A DNA stretch of 64,000 nt from Basidiobolus meristosporus CBS 931.73 (lineage: Eukaryota; Basidiobolomycota; Basidiobolomycetes; Basidiobolales; Basidiobolaceae). Location: contig MCFE01000309.1 in NCBI GenBank assembly GCA_002104905.1, positions 33,777 through 97,776 on the forward strand, read 5' to 3'. A program made the translations under genes and the position numbers. Below are positions 52,792 through 63,199 of this stretch, piece by piece. Under the pieces are notes generated by a model, which was given only the letters and a program-made list of their open reading frames with translations, had not been told where the DNA came from and did no database searches. Numbering within the stretch: the first letter of the stretch is position 1; the number at the start of each line of letters is the position of its first letter.

Positions 52792-55480
52792 CCTCAAAGA
52801 TAGCAGGCTACTCAAGCCCTCAATTGATTACTAAGAAACTGCTGAAGCAGAACCTCACTTTGTTGTTTGGAGAAATCATGAGTGTATCACCTTCTGTTAG
52901 GAAGACCTTTGATAAGCAGCTTGGAACAAGAAGACAAGCTGTTGAACATATGGATACCCATATAATCCAGACAAACCATGAAGACCACAAAAAGGATGAC
53001 AACACCACCAAATATAAGACCTTTTACTCAGTTGCAACTGCTGTGGTGAAAGGGTATATATATGATGACCCTGATGACTGCCATATTGACAGTGGTTTGG
53101 AGATTTGTGTTATGCCGCTAGACTTCTGGAAGACACTTAGAAGCAAGGAGCTACTACATGTTGATATAGATATTGGATGGAACATGACTGATGCAAACTC
53201 AGGAACTAGCCCACTCTATGGTGTAGTGCACAAGTTCCCTATTGAGGTACAAGGAATCAAGGTCTGGCTTCCCCTCTTTATCTGCCAAAAGGCAAACTTT
53301 GACCTTCTGTTAGGCAGACCAAGGGAGACCAGTACTAAGGCTACAACTACCAACTATATTGATGGGTCAGTGTGGTACGCTACACAAGGATCAGGCCCAG
53401 GACTACAGTCATCCTTCTGTGGGGTAACACCCAACAATAAGAGGACACACACTGCTTTCCAGAAGACACATCTTGTCATAGAAGAAGATGAGAAGCCTGA
53501 CAATATACACCCCAACAGTTGGAGCTGCTCATTAGGTATACAGGAGCAGATGGCCATGGTTTGCACAAAATACAAGTCAGTAGAACAGAAGATTAGACCA
53601 AGATTTTCTGAGATAGCAGAACCAATCTACCAACTACAGAGAGATAATACCCCATTTATCTGGGGAGAAGAGCAAGAAGAAGCCATGCAATTACTAAAAG
53701 AGGCTTTAGTATCTCCACCAGTTCTAAGACCTCTTGACTATCAGAACACTGAATGACCACCTATCTTGACAGTGGATGCAAGCCCTATAGGAGCTGGAGC
53801 ACTACTTGGCCAAGATGATGAAGATGGCAACCGCTTTGCCTGCAGATATTAGAGCTGCCTCTTCTCTCCTAGAGAACAAAGATACTCACAGATTAAGAGA
53901 GAGCTACTAGGAGTTGTGAAAATGCTGAGGAAGCTGAGGTCACAACTCTACATGACACATTTTGTCCTGGAGACAGATGCCATGCCACTTATAGGAATGA
54001 TCAATCAGACTGACCTACCTGATGATGCCACAAATTGGTGGATGGCATGGCTGAAAATGTTTGACTTTGAGGTCAGACATATCCCTGGCACAACAATTGT
54101 TGTGGCTGATGCACTCTCCAGGAAGGGACCACAGTTGTCTGAAGATATGGACCCTGACTTGGATGACATAATTGATGCAGAAATACAACAACTACATGTG
54201 AAGAAGCCCAGCAACTCTATGTGGAACACCATTCAATACTATCTGAGAACCTTAGAGAAGCCACCAGGAATGAGCCCACATGACTTCAGAAAGCTCAGGA
54301 AGAAGGCTCATCATTTCTACATAAAGGATGGCCTCCTCTTCAAACAAGTAAAGCCTGGACAGACACCAAGGAGAGTTATAGTTGAGCCCCAGGAACAACT
54401 GACTATTATGTCAAGCCTTCATGAAGGAAGACCTGGTGGTCATAGAGGCAGAGATGCCACTTACAATGTTGTTTCCAGTAGATACTACTGGGAGCATCTG
54501 TATCATGATATCCAACACTTTGTTGAATCTTATGACATTTGCCAAAGAAGGTCACCCAAGAGATATGAGGAGCTGCTCCATCCAACCTACACCCCTTGCC
54601 AATGGCAGAAGGTTGGCATTGACCTGGTCCACATGCCAACTGCTGGAACCAAGAAGTACCTAGTTGTTGCCAGAGATGATCTGGGTGGGAGGGTAGAAGC
54701 TTGAGCTCTATCCAATAACAAAAGTCACACCATATGGAGATTTATTCTTGAAGATATAATATGCAGATTTGGCTGCATCAGCAAGCTTGTTGCTGACCAA
54801 GGAGAAATGACTTCAAATTTGATCCAGGAACTCTGCTCACAATACAAGATTCATATTGCTTTCACCACCTCTTATCTCCCACAGGCCAATGGCATGGTTG
54901 AAAGAGGCCATGTCCCGTTAACTCCCTAGTCAGGAGCTGCAACAACATGACACTACAGTGGCCTAGACAACTTCATCTAGCACTCTGGGCAGATAGAATC
55001 ACTACAAAACACAGCACAGGCCTATCTCCATTCAGATTGCTTTATGGACACAATTGCATTCTTCCCATAGAGCTTGACTCAACATCCTGGAACATGCTAG
55101 AGTGGAGAACTACAATGAGTACAGAAGAACTACTGACTACACGCATCAAACAGCTTGATCACCATAAACTTGATATTACCCAAGCAGCTGCTAAACTCAA
55201 AGAGACAAGATTTTGGAGCAAGAAACCATTTGACAAGACACATAGCCTTAGACCAAAGCCATTACTGCAAGGAGATCCAGTACTGCTCTATGGTTCCACT
55301 TTAGACAAGCAGTGGAGTTGCAAATTTGACAATAAGTGGTCTGGCCCATTTATTATCTCTAAGGTGATTGGAAATGGAAGCTACTACTTGTCTGAACTTA
55401 ATGAAACACTGCAAAGAGCACCTGTGGCAGGAAACAGACTTAAGCTATTCAAGCACCCAAATTTTGCACATCACATTTAG
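52788..55480 (+). pseudogene. Gypsy-C protease-RNase H-integrase, RT missing
   Basis: ATG at 52788 overlaps the gag stop. Protease with HIDSGLEICVM near residue 101. About 160 residues later the frame is already in the RT thumb/connection (EIAEPIYQLQRDNTPFIWGEEQ), so fingers, palm and the YxDD box are absent. The same frame continues through TGA at 53754-53756 and a TAG near 53850 into RNase H (DASPIGAGALLGQD, LETDAMPLIGM, VVADALSRK) and integrase (GIDLVHMPTAGTKKYLVVARDD). A shift near 54704 leads to VADQGEM, MVERGH and, at 54947-55480, the integrase C-terminus. The integrase D, D and E are all present. Confidence 0.8.
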
Positions 55481-55519
55481 TTTTCTTTGACCGGAGTTCA
55501 AGGCTGAGAGGGGGGTGGA

Positions 55520-56206
55520 TGTAGTTGGGTCACAGTAACACCCACAGGTAGATGTGCTCATTCCCATACGTTCACTTCCCTAAAAAGGATTACCCCCCCT
55601 ATATTAGTATCATCCCAAATTGCAATATTTTCTATTCTGTCTATATGATTATTACTATGCAACCTGACAAACTATTTGTCACTATTAACCCATTGCACAA
55701 GCTATTCCTATTCCTTGCCAAGATGCCAAGATAAGATAGTTACCATATAAGTCAAGTACCCCCAACAGTGCCTATGTCATGTGACCATCCTGGTTTCATA
55801 AACCTCCTATCCTACTACCATATGAGGTAACTACATGACACAGAGGTTTCATATTACCACTATCTGATTGGCTAGGTGCTACTATGTCTCATGGAATAAT
55901 CCACCAAGAATTTGCGCTATTTTTAGTACACAATTACATGATTGGCTGTCTAATACCTTCTGGAAACTTCCGGAAAGTATTTTCTAGCAAGTATTTGAGC
56001 AGCAAAAAAGTATATAAGGGAGGCTATCCCTTAAAATCAATCATCCCTCTTCCAATATTCCGACTTATTGATTAGTGAGATCACCGCTGCCTATTACCAC
56101 TATTTTCTGACTCAGGCCTAACAATACTCCCAGGAAACCATGCTGACGGCCAAGTGACCTTGGAGGCACTACTTGTGAGGAATACTCAGAGTAGGTATAT
56201 TTTATT
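55520..56206 (+). repeat. Gypsy-C 3' LTR, truncated
   Basis: TGTAGTTGGGTCAC start after the polypurine tract. Matches the 5' LTR to 56206, where the PIF TIR stub begins; the last 370 bp or so are missing. No gene. Confidence 0.85.
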
Positions 56207-56225
56207 AGACTTGTTCCGTTGGATA
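56207..56225. mobile_element. PIF/MITE TIR stub
   Basis: AGACTTGTTCCGTTGGATA preceded by ATT, at a place where the 5' LTR reads TTTTATTAAATT. The rest of the element is gone, apparently removed with the arrival of A4. Confidence 0.7.
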
Positions 56226-57467
56226 TGTTGTGTTGTATTATGATTAGTTTGGGGCTTGTTCTACAATGTAGAGGCTAATCAACAATATACAACAACTTCC
56301 AGTATGCTAATACTGAAATAGTTTATTGGGAGTTTGATATACCGATAGAAGATATAACTTTCACTAATTTCCTCAATCTTGGGCTCAAAATATACTGTAG
56401 GCAGTGTTTATAACTTCTACAGCAGTGTTCTGACCTTCTGTCGACTAATGGGCTTATCTACTTTTATAGTAACTTTTCCTTATTTAGAAGTCCCTTTCCT
56501 TTCTGAGAAAATATTTCCTAATATGGAAATTCTGAACTCCCCTTCAACCTAAAGGGGTGTGTTGTAGAAGTCTCTAAAGGGGTCTTTAGACCTAAAGGGG
56601 TGTCTAAAGGGGTGTCTTTAGAGTAAAGGGGCTTCTTGTAGTGGTCTCTAAAGTGGACTTTACACTAAAGGGGTGCCTAAAGGGGCTTCTTTAGAGTAAA
56701 GGGGTTTCTTAAAGGGGTCTCTAAAGGTGTCTTTAGACTAAAGGGGTGTCTAAAGGGGTGTCTTTAGAGTAAAGGGGTTTCTTAGAGGGGACTTTTCCGA
56801 CAGAAAAGTGGTAGTTTCTTGTAGAACTTAGATTGGATTCTTGTGAGCTTTGCAGTCTCTTTACTGATGTAGTACTGATCAAAGTCAGAATACTCAACAG
56901 TGCAAGTGATGCAGGGGAAGTCTTATAACCTTTAAACTTGTAATCGTAGTGTGGAGATTCTGGAAAGAGAGGCTCTCTTTTATTTTTCAGCTGGGGAAGT
57001 CATATATATGAAAATCTTGAAGGATCAAAGTTTTTGGGCAATTGCGCAAGCAATACACGTGATACAAAGCTAAAATTTTGCAGTGGCGCAGATCGGACAT
57101 AGGCGCAGCACCTGTGAAAATATCACGTGATTTGATTGGCTGGTTCGAAAGTTACACGCGATCAAAGTCACCATAGTAATCCTAGCAATAAGGCATAGTA
57201 TATATAATAGTAGGACTCTTTTGGTCATAACTCCTTAAGTACTGCTTCAAATGAGCTGTAATTTGAAACATGTGTTGGCTACTACGTGTTCTGTATGACA
57301 TAATATTCTTGGGTGGATTGCTTGTAAGGGTCTGGAGCATTTGCTCTTCAAAGTTGGAAATTCTTGATCTTTCTCTTGTGTATTACAATAGCAAAAAGCA
57401 AAATAAAGAAATGAGTGCAATATTGGTTTAGAGATATTGTAGTAATGGAATACTTTTCATTACCACA
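56226..57467 (-). repeat. A4 3' LTR (Gypsy-A, 1242 bp)
   Basis: On the minus strand TGTGGTAATGG to ACACAACA. A TATA-like ATATATAT lies near 57002-57009. CpG-containing motifs (GCGCAGATCGGACATAGGCGCAG) around 57084-57106 are still unmutated, unlike in the older A3 LTR. Confidence 0.9.
56545..56800 (-). repeat. AAAGGGG minisatellite in the Gypsy-A LTR
   Basis: About 13 GGGG runs in roughly 250 bp, in units such as CTAAAGGGGTGTCTTTAGAG separated by CTTTAG/CTAAAG palindromes. Present, with different unit numbers, in every Gypsy-A LTR: 19740-20000, 29680-30080, 49500-49670, 50575-50815 and 62798-62885. Confidence 0.85.
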
Positions 57468-57475
57468 AGTCTCCC

Positions 57476-60400
57476 CTAACTTTGAGAAATAATGCCCTCA
57501 TTATTACTTCTGATATGGAACTTCTTCAATCTGTTACCAGGTTGTGTCAGTGCAAGTGGTGTACCGTCAAGTTCTGCTAGTTTGTAAGATCCATTTTTGT
57601 TTGCATGTATGATCTTGTAGGGACCTTGCCATTGCATATCCAGCTTGGATGCCTTGTTTCTTTGGCTTTTTGTGTTGTGAAGTAGTATCAACTCACCTAC
57701 TTCTAACAATGTTTTTCTTAGGCATTTTTGAGCGTCAAAGTACTCCTTGCCAGCCATTCTGGATTTCTTCAGGTTTTTTATTGCATTCTGTTGCAGAGTG
57801 TGTGCTTGTTGAATCTGTTGTACTCTTGCTAGCAATAGCTCTGATGTTGTCATTGTTGGTTTCCATGGGAGGGTAAGCCAATTCTCAAAAGATATGTCTA
57901 TCGGCAAAACAGCTTCATGTCCATATATTAAAAAAAATGGTGTATACCCTGTACTTCTTTTAACCGTAACTCTATCAGCCCAGATTGCTGCATGAAAGTT
58001 ATTTGCCCACTTGTTGGGTTCTTCATAGCTAAGCTTTGCTAATGTGTTTGCAAAAGCAGAATGTCCACGTTCAACTGGTGAATTTGCTTGTGGGTGATAT
58101 GGCGTAGTATGTATAAGCTTGGTTCCATGCTTTGTCGCTAGTGCTTGTACTTCATAAGATCCACATTCTCCATTGTCTGCAATAAGGGTGCCAACTGAAC
58201 CATGTCTGAGATATACATCTTCTTTGAGAAATCTTGCTACTGCTTTTGCATTGGCTTGTTTCAGCATTCTAGCCTCTATCCAACCAGTAAAGTTATCACG
58301 ACAGTCCACCACATACTTATACCCAGCTGTTGCCCTTGGTAAATGTATAATATCTACATGTGCAATTTGCCAAGCATAAGATGTGTATATACTGTGAAGT
58401 GGTTCATGCATCTTTTGGTTGTCTCTTCTTTGACATGGAATACATGATTTCACATATTCTTTTGTGTCGGTGTAAAGTGTTGGCCAAAAATACCGTAAAG
58501 AGATTTTTGCATATGTTGATGTAATTCCCTTATGACCTCCTGATTCAGATTCATGCAATTCTTGAATGATCTTCTCTTGATCATGCTTGTTGTGTATATA
58601 CCGTCGAGGAACTCCATGTTTGCTTTTTCTGAAAAGTGTGCTATCATGCAGTAAAAACTTCAGAGCCTTCCTTTTAAAACTTGTGCGTTGATTTGTGGGA
58701 ATATCAGCAGGAACTTTGAGTGATGTAAGAAATTCCTTGATTTGTTGATAATTGCTTTGTATCATATGTCTGAATGAGAATCCAAGACTAGTGTTTTCAA
58801 GAAACTCATCAATCTCATCATCATCAGTTGAGTATGGTGAATTTGGTTGCTTTCTAGATAAGGCATCAGGTCCTTTGTGATTGGCTCCTGGTATATGTTG
58901 CAGCGTAAAGTCAAAGATCTGGATGTATGATATCCACCGTGCTAGAATAGGATCAGGCAAAAGCTCCAACTTATTCAACATTCCTAATAATGGCTTGGCA
59001 TCAACCTCCAGTGTGAAGTGTACTCCTAATAAGTATGGATTTAGCTTTTTGAGTACATAGAGTACTCCCAGTGCTTCTTTCTTGGTAGATGGATAGTTAA
59101 GCTCATTCCCTTTGAATAGTCTGCTAAGATATTTGCAAGGTTGTCGATGATGATCTTTTGAAACTTGAATCATGATTCCACCAACCCCAATTCCAGAGCT
59201 ATCAACTGATACAATGATTGGTTGTGAATCAATAACACTGTAGTCTATAGCTGCTAAGACAGGTGGCTTTGATAATGACTCAAGCAATGTCAACATAGCA
59301 TTTGCCTGTTCTTCATGCCATTCAAATTTCTGGTTTTTCTGTAATAACTGAGTCAGTGGCTTAGCAATTTGAGCATAGTTCTTGATCCAGATTCTGAATA
59401 GACCAGTAAGTCCTAATAATTGTCTGACTTGATGAATATTCCTTGGTGGCTTCCAATTCAGTGCCGATGAAAGTCTTGCAGGATCAGGCAATCTCCCTTT
59501 TTCAGTAACAAGTTCACCTAGAATGATTGCTTTGTCGTAGCCAAACTTGCATTTGGCTCCTGATACAGTCAGACCAGAAGCTTGAAGTTACTTCATGACC
59601 CTCTCAACTGTGCTTATGTGATCATAAACATATCTTCTTACTTGAGGTAAGACATGCAATGTATCTTTTTCTCTGGACTTATTCTTAACTGCAATGTCAT
59701 CAAGAAATGGTCGGCATATCTCAGGGAAACAGTCATCCAAAACTCGAATCATTGCACGTTGATAATTTTGGACAGAGTTTGTCCATCCTTGAGGAATTCT
59801 TGTCATCCTTATGAGTCCTATTGGTGTATCCATAGCAGTGAAATCTCTTGAGGTAGGATCCAGAAGTATTTGGTCATATCCTGAATAAAGATCCAATGTT
59901 GTAATCAGAGGATATCCAGTAAATGACTCAATATACTCATGTCGTATGGGTGGTTGCATAGCATCTTTGATGGTGACCTTATTCAAATGCTGTACGTCTT
60001 GCATAAACCGTAGACTTCCATTTTTCTTCAACGGTGTAAACCAGGGATTGCGATAAGGTCCATAGCTATATTCAATGACTCCACTTTGAAATCTTGATTG
60101 TAGCATTTCAATTACTTTGTTCAGTAATCTTGAGGGAATAGGATATGATCTCAGTGCCCATGGTGTATGTTCAACGGTATGGATCTTAACCGGTGGAAAT
60201 AGCTCTGTGGATAAACATCCTCTTTGTGCATCATTAAATGCAAAGACATTGTCATAGCGTTGTAGCATAGTCAAAAAGAGACTTCTCTCCTCAGTGGAAA
60301 GAGTAGTCCCAATAGCCAACTCCTTGAGCTTCTCTTCTGTGAGTCTGATTTTGTCATATTTGTGCAAAGGCTCCATTTGAGGATTGTCGTGGGCAGATGG

Positions 60401-60595
60401 TGAGATTCCAGTAGATACTGGCTTTGCTTTCAATGCAACTGGCTTATACTTGGTATTTGTCTTACTTGTTGTCGATGGAATGAAGTGTTGATCATAAAAC
60501 AAAATATCCTTATGAACCTGTATGTTTTGTACTGGAATGGTGTCTGCATTTCTTGGATTATTCTCTTCTGCTGCACAAAAGGTTACCCTTCTTTT
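57476..60595 (-). pseudogene. A4 pol: RT, RNase H, integrase (one internal stop)
   Basis: Follows the TGA at 60596-60598 in the same frame as gag-protease. RT has LKKNGSLRFMQDVQHLN, LITTLDLYSGYDQ, IRMTRIPQGWTNSVQ and FLDDI. A single TAA at 59588-59590 replaces the AAA/AAG found in A1 and A3. From 59491 the frame gives 671 residues: RNase H Asp near 96 and LEVDAKPLLG, integrase zinc site H...H...C-I-P-C (313-353), catalytic Asp near 380 (HVDIIHL), Asp near 440 (ADNGECG) and Glu near 475 (SPVERGH), and the C-terminal GPYKIIHANKNGSYKLAELDG segment. Ends TAG at the polypurine tract. Confidence 0.85.
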
Positions 60596-62413
60596 TCAAT
60601 TGTCAGATGTGATTGTCAGCCATAAGCTTCCATCAGGTCTATTATCAGCTTGTAGAAGAGATTTTCTCTCATATGGTCGTCCCAACAATACCTCAAAAGT
60701 GGGTCCATTGGCAACAATGAAAAAGGGAGAAGTAACCCTGATTCCTCCAATTTCAATTGGTACAGAGTGACAAAGTCCAAGCATCTTCTCTGTTGCACCT
60801 GTAGCAGTTCTCATATTCCAGTCAACTTCTGTCGATGGCAATTTGATTTTTTCAAAAGTCATAGCTGTGATAGCATTGATTTCTGATCCAGAATCAAAAA
60901 CACATTCCACTTCAACATTGCTGATTGTAGCAGCATAGCTTCCTGTTGTTATAGAGTAAAAGGCTTTTTCCACTTCAAATTGTAATTGTTCACTTGATAA
61001 CATTGTTGATGACTGTTCTTGATAATTCTTCAGGATATCTTTGTTCATAGGCTTAACCATTTCTGGTAGTAGTTGACTGAGATTGTTGATGGCGGTGAAC
61101 ATTTCTTGATTTGTAAGTTGTGGAAATGGAGATTTCCAGAATTTGTCAATAACTTTCTGTGTAATTGCAGTAGTGTCATACTTAGATTGAGGTTGCAAGT
61201 GTTCTTTTTGGATTTTTGATGTTTCTGGCTGTACTGGTATTTCAACAATTGGCTGATTTCTTTTGTTGGTACACACTTTTTTAGGATTGTTCTCTGTAGA
61301 AACATACTTTCTCTTATCAATAAGGCAATTAAACTCTTCAACTTCCTCTTTTTCCATTAGATATTCTTGGACCTGCCCTGATGGATCTGATATTGTGAGT
61401 ACGTAATGTTCATTGCTTGGAATTTCTGCAGTCTTTTGGATTTGTATGAAATTTGATGTCTTGGTGCTTTTACTTGATTCTTCTTGAGCAAGTACATAGG
61501 ACCTCATTCCACCATAACCTCTGTTGATAGGCAAGGGATTTCCAGCAATATCACAGATCTTCCCATAATGATCAATCATAACCTTATGACTGTCAATATC
61601 AATATTCAATATTTGACAACCATAACGGCTATGCTCAGCAGATTCACAGTACACACAATATTTGGTTTGCTGTGGATAATTACTGGTTGTTTTGGGATTT
61701 TCTGGTCTTGCCTTGTTGATGCTTGATGATGGTACACTTTGAGAGTCCAACTTAAGCGTCAGTCTTCCTAATGCATCAATCAATTCATTAACCTGATCAC
61801 TTTGTGGGTTATTTGTACGATGAAGAATTTGTTTAGCTGGAGTGGAAATCTTCATTTGAATATTAATGGAATCCATGCCTTGTCTCCCGGATTGATAGTT
61901 TAACACCATTTGTTTAACATTGTCGTAGGAGCTTGTAGCCTGAACTTGGTGGCTAATGGCATTACGTATTTCAGGAGGCATATTCATCAGAAAATAGTTT
62001 CTTTGATAAAATCTTGGAATTCCAATAGCTGCTTCAACATGCCTTGCTTTTGACTCAAACTTTTGAATGTACTTCTGCAAGGGTTGGGTCTTGTTGTAAG
62101 GCATTTCTAGCTCATTTAGTGTAACAAACTGTGCTTCTTTTTGGTATTCAGCTAAAATAGCTTGTTGAGCAGTGTCCCAGTTATAGTTAGCGCCAACAGA
62201 TATCTTAAATGGGTCCAAACTTCGTAAGAATCTTGATACTTCAACTTCACAGAGAAAGGGAAACAATTGGATTTTGTTCTTGTGTGATAGCTCAAATGCT
62301 GCAGCTATATTGTTAAACTCTTCTAGAAACTCAGTAACATTCTCTCCTGAGAATTTTACTGGAATGGCACCTTTAAAAGTGGCTATTAACTCTGGGAGTG
62401 GTGTATTGGTCAT
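60596..62413 (-). CDS. A4 gag-protease, 605 aa
   Basis: ATG at 62411-62413 (MTNTPLPELIATFKGAIPVKF), 67 bases from the inverted-repeat LTR. Capsid-like region 20-180, zinc knuckle CVYCESAEHSRYGC at 253-266, protease VECVFDSGSEINAITAM with the catalytic DSG near 507-509 and the flap-to-end region LLGRPYERKSLLQADNRPDG. Ends at TGA 60596-60598, after which the frame continues as pol. The same codon is a stop in A2 and A3. Intact and plausible as a particle protein plus protease. Confidence 0.9.
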   Translation of the reverse strand: MTNTPLPELIATFKGAIPVKFSGENVTEFLEEFNNIAAAFELSHKNKIQLFPFLCEVEVSRFLRSLDPFKISVGANYNWDTAQQAILAEYQKEAQFVTLNELEMPYNKTQPLQKYIQKFESKARHVEAAIGIPRFYQRNYFLMNMPPEIRNAISHQVQATSSYDNVKQMVLNYQSGRQGMDSINIQMKISTPAKQILHRTNNPQSDQVNELIDALGRLTLKLDSQSVPSSSINKARPENPKTTSNYPQQTKYCVYCESAEHSRYGCQILNIDIDSHKVMIDHYGKICDIAGNPLPINRGYGGMRSYVLAQEESSKSTKTSNFIQIQKTAEIPSNEHYVLTISDPSGQVQEYLMEKEEVEEFNCLIDKRKYVSTENNPKKVCTNKRNQPIVEIPVQPETSKIQKEHLQPQSKYDTTAITQKVIDKFWKSPFPQLTNQEMFTAINNLSQLLPEMVKPMNKDILKNYQEQSSTMLSSEQLQFEVEKAFYSITTGSYAATISNVEVECVFDSGSEINAITAMTFEKIKLPSTEVDWNMRTATGATEKMLGLCHSVPIEIGGIRVTSPFFIVANGPTFEVLLGRPYERKSLLQADNRPDGSLWLTITSDN

Positions 62414-62462
62414 TCTTGTAACGTTTCTTGATGCTTGTATAGTGAAAGGTTCAAACTACCCA

Positions 62463-62474
62463 GGTCCTCCACCA
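62463..62474 (-). other. A4 primer-binding site
   Basis: TGGTGGAGGACC on the minus strand, six bases inside the LTR edge, starting TGG as expected for a site complementary to a tRNA CCA end. The matching tRNA cannot be named from here. Confidence 0.6.
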
Positions 62475-62480
62475 AATTCT

Positions 62481-63199
62481 TGTTGTGTTGTATTATGATT
62501 AGTTTGGGGCTTGTTCTACAATGTAGAGGCTAATCAACAATATACAACAACTTCCAGTATGCAAATACTGAAATAGTTTATTGGGAGTTTGATATACCGA
62601 TAGAAGATATAACTTTCACTAATTTCCTCAATCTTGGGCTCAAAATATACTGTAGGCAGTGTTTATCACTTCTACAGCAGTGTTCTGACCTTCTGTCAAT
62701 TAATGGGCTTATTTACTTTTATAGTAACTTTTCCTTATTTGGAAGTCACTTTCCTTTCTGAGAAACTATTTCCTAATATGGAAATTCTGAACTCCCCTTT
62801 ACTCTAAAGACACCCCTTTAGACACCCCTTTAGGTCTAAAGACCCCTTTAGAGACTTCTACAACACACCCCTTTAGGTTAAAGGGAAGTTCAGAATTTCC
62901 ATATTAGGAAATATTTTCTCAGAAAGGAAAGTGACTTCCAAATAAGGAAAAGTTACTATAAAAGTAAATAAGCCCATTAGTCAACAGAAGGTCAGAACAC
63001 TGCTGTAGAAGTGATAAACACTGCCTACAGTATATTTTGAGCCCAAGATTGAGGAAATTAGTGAAAGTTATATCTTCTATCGGTATATCAAACTCCCAAT
63101 AAACTATTTCAGTATTAGCATACTGGAAGTTGTTGTATATTGTTGATTAGCCTCTACATTGTAGAACAAGCCCCAAACTAATCATAATACAACACAACA
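62481..63199. repeat. Inverted-repeat replacement of the A4 5' LTR
   Basis: Begins TGTTGTGTTGTATT and ends AATACAACACAACA. The left arm (62481 to about 62798) is the U5 side of the LTR; the right arm (about 62799-63199) is the same sequence reversed and about 85 bp longer. The turn lies in the CCCCTTTA minisatellite. The U3 promoter part is absent, so A4 probably cannot start its own transcript from this side. Confidence 0.85.

Larger units (their letters stand above)
47330..56206 (+). mobile_element. Gypsy-C, RT-less Ty3/gypsy element
   Basis: 5' LTR in pieces over 47330-51531, gag, protease, RNase H and integrase at 51673-55480, polypurine tract GAGGGGGGTGGA and a truncated 3' LTR from 55520. 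RT is absent although the frames around it are largely open. The 3' LTR is cut by a PIF TIR stub and Gypsy-A copy A4. Confidence 0.85.
56226..63199 (-). mobile_element. Gypsy-A copy A4, nearly intact, 5' LTR rearranged
   Basis: 3' LTR 56226-57467, polypurine tract (TAGGGGAGACT on the minus strand), pol 57476-60595, gag-protease 60596-62413, primer-binding site 62463-62474 and, where the 5' LTR should be, an inverted repeat made of LTR ends (62481-63199). Gag to integrase is one frame with two stops. No target duplication: GGATA on the left, GTTCC on the right. Confidence 0.9.
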
